The notes under the pieces: generated by a model
Told to the model about the DNA's origin: nothing
Seen by the model: only the letters and a program-made list of their open reading frames with translations
Database searches by the model: none
Made by a program: the position numbers and the translations under genes
Shown: piece by piece, positions 30,235 through 37,800 of the stretch
How the letters are laid out: every line of letters starts with the position of its first letter
Position numbering within the stretch: the stretch's first letter is position 1
DNA from: an archaeon
GTDB taxonomy: Archaea > Nanobdellota > Nanobdellia > Pacearchaeales > UBA284
NCBI GenBank assembly: GCA_030612665.1
Contig: JAUWNL010000005.1
Span: 1-41,061 of the forward strand
Reading direction: 5' to 3'
DNA length: 41,061 nucleotides

Positions 30235-30531
30235 ATGTCAGCAGCTCAAATCAAATTGATTATGAAACTTATATTAGAAAGACTTATGAATATGAATAAA
30301 TGGGGGGGTGCTCATACTGAATTAGCAAGAGTAAAGAAAAGCCTGCCAGCTCATCTTTTCGGCAAAAAAGGTAAAAAGCTAATAGAAAAAGCATTCAAAA
30401 ACCTAGTTAATTTAAGATTCATCTTAGCTAAGCCCTCAACTAACGAGATTCATATCTCCCTCAATCCAAGAATGAAAAAAGAAATATTCACTTTCACTGA
30501 AAAATTTGAACAAAAAGAATATAAATTATAA
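30235..30531 (+). CDS. small wHTH-like protein, 98 aa
   Basis: ORF track; HTH-like pattern. Confidence 0.55.
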   Translation: MSAAQIKLIMKLILERLMNMNKWGGAHTELARVKKSLPAHLFGKKGKKLIEKAFKNLVNLRFILAKPSTNEIHISLNPRMKKEIFTFTEKFEQKEYKL

Positions 30532-30643
30532 TTTATCTACATTTCGATAATTTTGTGGTCACCCAAATTATTTCTCCGACGTATTACCATTACAATTTGT
30601 ACAAAAACAAAAGATTTAAATAGTTTGTAATGGCAACTAATAT

Positions 30644-31501
30644 ATGAGAATATTAAAAAGAAAGAGAAAGAAGAAAGAATTTTATTATTTGCAACACTCC
30701 TTTAGAAAGAAAGGTAAGATAATAACAAGAGAGAAATATCTTGGAAGAACAATTCCAAAGAGCATTGAAAAAATTAAAAAAGATTTTCTTGATGAATGCC
30801 ATGAAATTTCTTTATTCAGTCAATTTGAAAAAATAAAAAAAAATTTTCAAAAAGAATGGGGAAAATATCCAGAATCTATTAAAGAAAAGGTAGAAGAACA
30901 GATTGCAATAGCTTTTACTTATAATACAAATGCTATTGAAGGATCAAAAATAACACTCGAAGAAACAAGAGAAATTGTTGAGCATAAAATCGCTCCAAAC
31001 AAGCTATTAAGAGATATTAAAGAAACTGAAGCGCATGTTAAAGTTTTTCTTGAAATGATAACAAAAAAAGAAAAGTTTGGTATTCCTCTTATTTTAAAAT
31101 GGCATAAAGAATTATTTGAAGAAACAAAATCAGATATTGCCGGCGAATTTAGGCATTATTTAGTTAAAGTTGGCCCATATATTGCTCCAGATTGGCAAGA
31201 TATCAAGCCATTAATGAAAAGCCTTATTAAATTCTATAACGAGAATAAGAAAAAAATGAATCCAGTTGAATTAGCAGCAAAGATGCATTATAAATTCGAA
31301 AGAATCCATCCTTTCGGAGATGGAAATGGAAGAATTGGCAGACTTATAATAAATTATATCTTGTGGCATAATAAATATCCTATGCTTATAATAGAATATA
31401 AGAAAAGAAAATCTTATTATAAAGCACTACAAAAAGATGAAAATGGTTTTTTTAATTATTTCACAAGAAGATTTTTAGCTGTTCATAAAAAAGATCAATA
31501 A
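30644..31501 (+). CDS. Fic family protein
   Basis: HPFGDGNGRIGR Fic motif; TNAIEGSKIT resembles the N-terminal inhibitory motif. Confidence 0.94.
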   Translation: MRILKRKRKKKEFYYLQHSFRKKGKIITREKYLGRTIPKSIEKIKKDFLDECHEISLFSQFEKIKKNFQKEWGKYPESIKEKVEEQIAIAFTYNTNAIEGSKITLEETREIVEHKIAPNKLLRDIKETEAHVKVFLEMITKKEKFGIPLILKWHKELFEETKSDIAGEFRHYLVKVGPYIAPDWQDIKPLMKSLIKFYNENKKKMNPVELAAKMHYKFERIHPFGDGNGRIGRLIINYILWHNKYPMLIIEYKKRKSYYKALQKDENGFFNYFTRRFLAVHKKDQ

Positions 31502-31618
31502 AATAAATAAAATAATATTAAAAAGTTCTTTTTAATCGCATATAATAGGTTTTATATATCTCTTTTCCCTTAAAAATAATATAATAAAAGAGGAAAAGAT
31601 AACCCCCAATTATTCCAC

Positions 31619-31638
31619 TAGTGTAACCTGTTACACTA
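31619..31638. promoter_or_regulatory. inverted repeat TAGTGTAAC-ct-GTTACACTA
   Basis: Read directly. Confidence 0.5.
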
Positions 31639-31663
31639 AAATCTATCGACGAGATAAAGGAAA

Positions 31664-31706
31664 AAGATGTATTTAAAGAAAAATAAAAAAAGCGAGCTAA
31701 AAAGAA
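31664..31706. repeat. 43-bp direct repeat copy 1 (duplicated start of gene 32700)
   Basis: 41/43 identical to 32697-32739. Confidence 0.9.
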
Positions 31707-31754
31707 AATATTTAAATAGGGGGTTGTCTATTATATTGGACTTAAGTCTACAAA

Positions 31755-32255
31755 ATGGGACAAAACAATAAAAGAAAAGTTTTAGAGTTGTTTTATGAAT
31801 ATCCGGATAAAAAATTCACAGTCAGAAAGATATCTATAAAAACACGGATACCAAGGTCAACAGTTCATAAAATTCTCTTACAATTAAAAAAAGAGGAAAT
31901 GATAAATAAAGATAATTCTGCAAAAAATAATCTAAAATTTAGAATAAAAAAAACTAATCATTTTATAGAAAAGATAGTTGATTCTGGATTAATTAAAGAA
32001 ATTATAACTATGTTAAATCCTTCTTGTATCATTCTTTTTGGGAGTATAAGAAAGGGAGACTCAATGAAAGAAAGTGATATAGATTTATTTATAGAATCGT
32101 CAATGAAAAAACAACCTAATCTGCGTAAATTTGAAAAAAAATTAGGCCACAAAATTCAGGTATTTATAAAAGCAGATGTGAATAAATTACATGCTAATCT
32201 TTTTAATAATGTAATAAATGGAATTAAAATTTATGGAAGTTTCAAAATAAAATGA
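31755..32255 (+). CDS. wHTH + MNT nucleotidyltransferase
   Basis: IILFGSIRKGDSMKESDIDLFIE; N-terminal HTH. Confidence 0.85.
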   Translation: MGQNNKRKVLELFYEYPDKKFTVRKISIKTRIPRSTVHKILLQLKKEEMINKDNSAKNNLKFRIKKTNHFIEKIVDSGLIKEIITMLNPSCIILFGSIRKGDSMKESDIDLFIESSMKKQPNLRKFEKKLGHKIQVFIKADVNKLHANLFNNVINGIKIYGSFKIK

Positions 32256-32680
32256 TTAAAGAAATAGATATAATGAACTGGAAAGAATGTAAAAAGAAGC
32301 TTATCAGAAAAGTAGAAATCGATAAAGAAAGAATAAAATCTCTAGTAAAAAAAGCTATGCAGCGTTTAAATAGGGTTAAAGAAACAAAGATTAAAAAAGA
32401 AAATGTATCGTTTGTGGTAGAGGATTATTATGAAATAATTAAGGAATTACTAGTTGCTTATCTCCTAAAAAATGGGTTAAAATCAAAAAATCATCAATGT
32501 CTAATCGCCTATTTTTATAAACAAAATCCAGATTATGAAAAAGAAGCTTATTTAATTTCTCAGATGTCTTTTTTCAGAAATAGATTATGTTATTATGGAG
32601 AGGATATTCCTATGAATTTTTATGAAAAAAACAAAAAAGAATTTGAAAAAATAATCAAAATAATATTAAAACTTATTTAA
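32252..32680 (+). CDS. HEPN-like partner of MNT
   Basis: 4-bp overlap with MNT; SFFRNRLCYYG HEPN-like motif. Confidence 0.75.
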   Translation: MIKEIDIMNWKECKKKLIRKVEIDKERIKSLVKKAMQRLNRVKETKIKKENVSFVVEDYYEIIKELLVAYLLKNGLKSKNHQCLIAYFYKQNPDYEKEAYLISQMSFFRNRLCYYGEDIPMNFYEKNKKEFEKIIKIILKLI

Positions 32681-32696
32681 TATTCAAAAAAGAGGC

Positions 32697-32739
32697 AAGA
32701 TGCATCTAAAGAAAAATAAAAAAAGCGAGCTAAAAAGAA
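32697..32739. repeat. 43-bp direct repeat copy 2 (start of gene 32700)
   Basis: 41/43 identical to 31664-31706. Confidence 0.9.
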
Positions 32740-33470
32740 TTTCCTTACTCATAATTCTCACATTTCTGGTCACAATTCTCATAGCAAGTGCAAATAATTT
32801 CACAGGACCAATTAATATAACAATTAATGAAACAATAATCCCCCTCCCAATACCTCCATTAGAACCAGAATGTATCAATGATATTGATTGTAATGACAGC
32901 AACATATCAACACTTGATTTCTGTATTGATAATTTCTGTATTTATGAACCAATTAATATAAATCAGACAAATCAAACACAGCCTGAAGAACCTATACAAA
33001 TACCTCCAGAACCACCGCAACAGCCAGTGCCAGAACCACAGCCAGGACCAATCCCAATTCCAGAGCCAGAACCAGTTCAACCAATACCTGGGCCTCAACC
33101 ACAACCCATACCAGAACCAATCCCACCAGAATGCCAGGAAGATATTGATTGTGATGACAATCTCACAAGCACAAATGATTTGTGCATTAACAGCACATGT
33201 ATTTATCTCACTATCAAATGGGAAAATCCTAAAAATAATCAGATTTTTGATAATGAAATTGAACATAAAATTCTAATCTCTCAAAATAAAGATATTAATT
33301 TAACAATAGAATGTAAAATTTTTAATTCAAATTCAGAAATTATGTGGCAAATAACAAAAGAGATAACAAAACAGACCAATTCAAAGACCCAGAGTTTTAT
33401 TGAGTATATCAATACAAGCTATTGGCCTGAAGGAAACTATCATGAAAATTGTGTTGTAAAAATAGAATAA
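32700..33470 (+). CDS. secreted or surface Pro-rich protein with CxxDxDC Cys-rich repeats
   Basis: Hydrophobic N-terminus; ECINDIDCNDSNISTLDFCIDNFCIY repeats as in the 34837 gene; PEPQPGPIPIPEPEP linker. Confidence 0.75.
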   Translation: MHLKKNKKSELKRISLLIILTFLVTILIASANNFTGPINITINETIIPLPIPPLEPECINDIDCNDSNISTLDFCIDNFCIYEPININQTNQTQPEEPIQIPPEPPQQPVPEPQPGPIPIPEPEPVQPIPGPQPQPIPEPIPPECQEDIDCDDNLTSTNDLCINSTCIYLTIKWENPKNNQIFDNEIEHKILISQNKDINLTIECKIFNSNSEIMWQITKEITKQTNSKTQSFIEYINTSYWPEGNYHENCVVKIE

Positions 33471-33475
33471 CTAAA

Positions 33476-34840
33476 ATGGACGAGAAAGAGTTAAAATTTA
33501 TTTTGCAGGAAGGAGAAGGTCTAAAAATAGAATTTAAAGAATCCTTTGATCCTAAAAGCTTAGCTAAAGAAATAGTTGCTTTTGCTAATTCTGAAGGAGG
33601 CAGAATATTTTTGGGCGTTGATGATAATGGGAAAATCAAAAAAATTAATATTACAAACAAATTAAAATCACAGATTCAGGATATTGCAAGAAACTGTGAT
33701 CCTCCAATCAAAATTATTTTAGAGGAGTTTGATAAAATTTTGATAATCAACATAAAAGAAAGAAAAAATAAACCCTATAAATGCCATGATGGATTTTATT
33801 TAAGGCAGGGGGCAAATTCTCAAAAGATGACTGTGTCAGAAATTAGAGAATTTTTCAACAAAGAAGGAAAAATATTGTTTGATGAAATAATAAATAAAAA
33901 ATTCTCTTTTAAGAAAGGATTTGATAAACATAAATTCAACTCCTTTTTAGAAAAAGCAAAAATAAGTAATGTGCTTTCTATTAAAGACATTTTAAAAAAT
34001 GTTGGGGTTCTGAATGATAAAGAAGAATTTAGAAATGTTGGGGTTCTGTTTTTCTGTCATAGAATAGAAGAATTTATTCCTCAGGCCATTGTAACCTGTG
34101 TTTTATATAAAGGAAAAAATAAGGCATTTATAATTGATAAAAAAGATTTTGTAACAGATATATGTTCAAATTATCGGAATGCTGTGGATTTTCTTTATAG
34201 GAATTTAAGATTAAAATATGATATAAAGGGGTTTGGTCCCAGAAAAGAAATTTTGGAGATTCCAGAAGAAGCATTAAAAGAGGCATTAGTAAACGCATTA
34301 GCTCATAGAGACTATTCAGAAAAAGGCGCTAATGTTTTGGTAGAAATTTATGACAATAGGGTTGAGATTACTAATCCCGGCGGCTTAGTTTCTGGCATTA
34401 AAAAGGAAGAATTCGGGAAGAAAAGTCTTGCAAGAAATCCTTTGTTATTCAGTTTATTCAAAAGAATAAATTTAGTTGAAAAAGTTGGTTCTGGCATTAT
34501 AAGAATGAGGAAAGCTATGAAAAATGCGGGATTGCCACCACCAAAATTTGAATTTACAAATTTCTTTACAATTACATTCTACAGACCTAAATGGACTGAA
34601 AAAACTGTGGGGAAAACTGTGGGGAAAATTCTTGAAAAGTTGGGTGAAAAGTTGGGTGAAAATCAGAAGAAAATCTTGGAATTAATTATTAGAAATAAAT
34701 TTATTTCTATCCCAGAAATCTCAAGAGAAATGGGGATAAGCACCACTGCTGTAGAAAATAATATATCAAAACTCAAACAAAAAAAATTATTGGAAAGAAT
34801 TGGCCCTGCAAAAGGAGGATATTGGAAGATTCTAAGATGA
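33476..34840 (+). CDS. AlbA_2 (Schlafen-like) domain putative transcriptional regulator
   Basis: EFKESFDPKSLAKEIVAFANSEGG; EALVNALAHRDYSEKG; C-terminal HTH; ATG 33476 preferred over 33449. Confidence 0.87.
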   Translation: MDEKELKFILQEGEGLKIEFKESFDPKSLAKEIVAFANSEGGRIFLGVDDNGKIKKINITNKLKSQIQDIARNCDPPIKIILEEFDKILIINIKERKNKPYKCHDGFYLRQGANSQKMTVSEIREFFNKEGKILFDEIINKKFSFKKGFDKHKFNSFLEKAKISNVLSIKDILKNVGVLNDKEEFRNVGVLFFCHRIEEFIPQAIVTCVLYKGKNKAFIIDKKDFVTDICSNYRNAVDFLYRNLRLKYDIKGFGPRKEILEIPEEALKEALVNALAHRDYSEKGANVLVEIYDNRVEITNPGGLVSGIKKEEFGKKSLARNPLLFSLFKRINLVEKVGSGIIRMRKAMKNAGLPPPKFEFTNFFTITFYRPKWTEKTVGKTVGKILEKLGEKLGENQKKILELIIRNKFISIPEISREMGISTTAVENNISKLKQKKLLERIGPAKGGYWKILR

Positions 34841-37800
34841 TAAAAACAAAAAGAGGTGAAATAAAAAGAATATTTCTTCTAGCAGTTATAGCAGTACTTT
34901 TTATGCTCTTTTTAGTAACAGCATCAGATGTAACAAATGAAACTCAAGAAACTGAAAAGATAATTTTCAACGAAACAAGAACCTTTGAAATCAGACACGA
35001 TCCAAATTTAGAATGTTTAAATGATAGTGATTGTAATGATGATGATAACCTCACACTTGATTTTTGTATAGAAGGAAATTGTTCCTACATAGAAATTGAG
35101 TGTCTCGATAATATTGATTGTAATGACAGCAACATGTCAACAGAAGATTTTTGTATTGATTATTTCTGTTTCTTTAATCAAACTAACCAAACACAACCAG
35201 TATATGAATGTATAAATGATTCTGACTGCGATGATCAAAACCATCTTACATTTGATTATTGCCGTGATAACAATTGTTCATATGTTAAAGTTCAATGTAT
35301 CAATGATACAGATTGTGATGATAACAATCAAAGCACTCAAGATTTCTGTATAGATAATTTCTGTGTCTTTATCTTCAATCAAACAAACATAACAGAACCA
35401 GAAATACTTTTACTTGAACAAGGAGAAGCAGAAATAAACAAACCAGTAAAATGGAAAGCAAAAATAAAAGCTCAAAACATCAGCCATGCAAAAACCATCT
35501 TGCCTTTTGATTCAACAACTATTCTAGAACAAGAACTAGAAGAAGAAAATAATACTTTTTATTTTGAATATGAAACCCCAATCATAACAATTGAAGAGCA
35601 AGAAATTAATGAAGTTAAAGAAAAAGATAAATCAATAGGGTTGACTGGCGACGTCATCAGTCAACAAATAACACAAGAAAAAACAATTAAGAAAGTAACA
35701 ATAAGAAGCAATTTTTCAGGCCATTATCATAATGTCAAAGCCATGACAACTATTAATCTTAACAGCCAAGACCAAGACATTGAGTGTTATGATGACAAAA
35801 CAGAGATTATGACAAGCAAGGGATGGGAATACTTTTCTGAATTTAATAATGAAAATAATAAAAATAATGTTAAAGTTTTAACACTTAACCAAGAAACTGG
35901 AAAACAAGGATGGCAATTGCCAACAGCTAAGCAGGTTTATGACTATGACGGAGAGATGTATAATATAGAGCTTGAAGATGGCTCAGCTCTTGTTGTCTCG
36001 CCTAAGCATAAGGTTTATTCTTCTGAGTTAACTTCAGAAGGGGTTGTTAACTCAATTACTTCTCTTGTATTAAACACATCTACTTTAGATTGCTTCTTGA
36101 ATAATCTATCATTGCTCCAGATTGGACAATTTAGCTTTAGTGCTAATGCAAAAAAATCAACATCATTTAAAAACTCTTTTTTATCTTTGTTAGAAAAACA
36201 TTTAGATAAAGATTCAGCATCTCTTAGATATTTAGCATACTGTTCGACTGGAATAAAATCAACTAATAAAATAAGTTGTTCTCTCAATGAAGAAAATTCT
36301 TGTTTAGAAATCCCAGACTTTATCAGTATTTCAGATTCATATTTCTTAATTTCTCTTAAAGAAAGCTCAGGAGAAATTAGTTTATGTTTAGTTAACAAAT
36401 CTCTTGTAAATGAATCTTTCCAAAAATACGTAAATAATACATTACTATCTATAACCAATAACATTTACAACAAGCCCTTCTTTTTTAATTCAGCAAATCT
36501 TCCTTTCTTTGCTTTCCTTCCTAATTCAACAGACCACTTAATTAATTCCTGCTCTTCTTTAGATTCAAGCTTTTTCAACATCTGTTCTCGCCAAACTAAT
36601 TTCTTAACTTTTGATTCAACAGCCAATCGGATAAATCCAGACCAATTAACTTCTGGAAACATTTTCATATGTTCTCTTACCTGCCCTGGTACTGATAATG
36701 TTATACTTACCATTTTACCTCCAAATTGTTTAGATTATGTTAAAAAACATAATTACGTTGAAGTATTTAAATCTTTTGATTTAGATAATTCGGAAGATCT
36801 CTCAGACTTCAATTTAGTCTCAATAACAGAAGTCTATGATGAAGATTGCTCAGAGCATAGGTTTATGCTGGGATTGATGAGAAAGATCGGGATTTATGAA
36901 GAGAATCAAATTTCAAGCGACTTTCTTAAATCTGATGTTGAAAATACTTTGACAGCAGATTGCTGTTTAAATGCTAGTTCATTTGACCAAATTGCACAGC
37001 CTAACTTTAATGCAAGTGCAAATACAGGAATGTCTTTATCATGTGGAGCTAATTGTTTAGCTTTTGATTCAAATGTGCTATACTTATCTGAAGAAAAACT
37101 AGATACATACTTCTCTAATTCATTAATTGCTGATTTGATTTGCTCTGCCTTTAATTTAGAATATTTTAATAAGTCTGATTTGTTATCTCTTAGTTCTTGT
37201 AGATTATATGCTGCTGTAGATAATTCTAAACCAAGCAACCCTGAATTTATAATAATAAATCTAACTGGATTATCTCTAAAAAAAGACACTAATACATTAG
37301 TATCAACAACTAACTCCATTTACCATCCCTCTGCTTTATGTCTCTTCCAAACGCGCTCTTTAAGTTTATCTCCAAGCTTAAGGCAATCTTCTTCTGTTAG
37401 CTCTGAATGCTCTAACATTTTATCTAATTTCTTAAGCAATAAAGCTCTTTTAACTTTTTCTGATAAAAATTTCCTTACAGATTCAGACCAATTTATTTCT
37501 GGTAAGGAATCTAACTTGTGTTTTAGTTCTTCTGGCACAGACAATGTTAAATTTGGCATTTTAATACCTCCACATAATTTAGTGTATCCTGTGAAAGATG
37601 TGCAACTATTTAAATCTTTTGATTTAACGCCAATATCAGAAGTCTATGCTGATATTATCCTAGGAAAAGATATTTATTTCCTAAACCAAGACAACCAGCC
37701 AATCAAAGTCAAGTCCATAACAAAGCAGCCATACAAAGGAAAAATCTATGATGTTGATGTCCCAAATGACATCATTCTTGTTAAGAGAAACAACCTAATT

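Noticed and set aside
34600-34670. Tandem repeat ggggaaaactgt / aagttgggtgaa in the AlbA_2 gene
   Set aside because: Repeated TVGK/EKLGE linker is common in this protein family and stays in frame; not treated as a separate finding.
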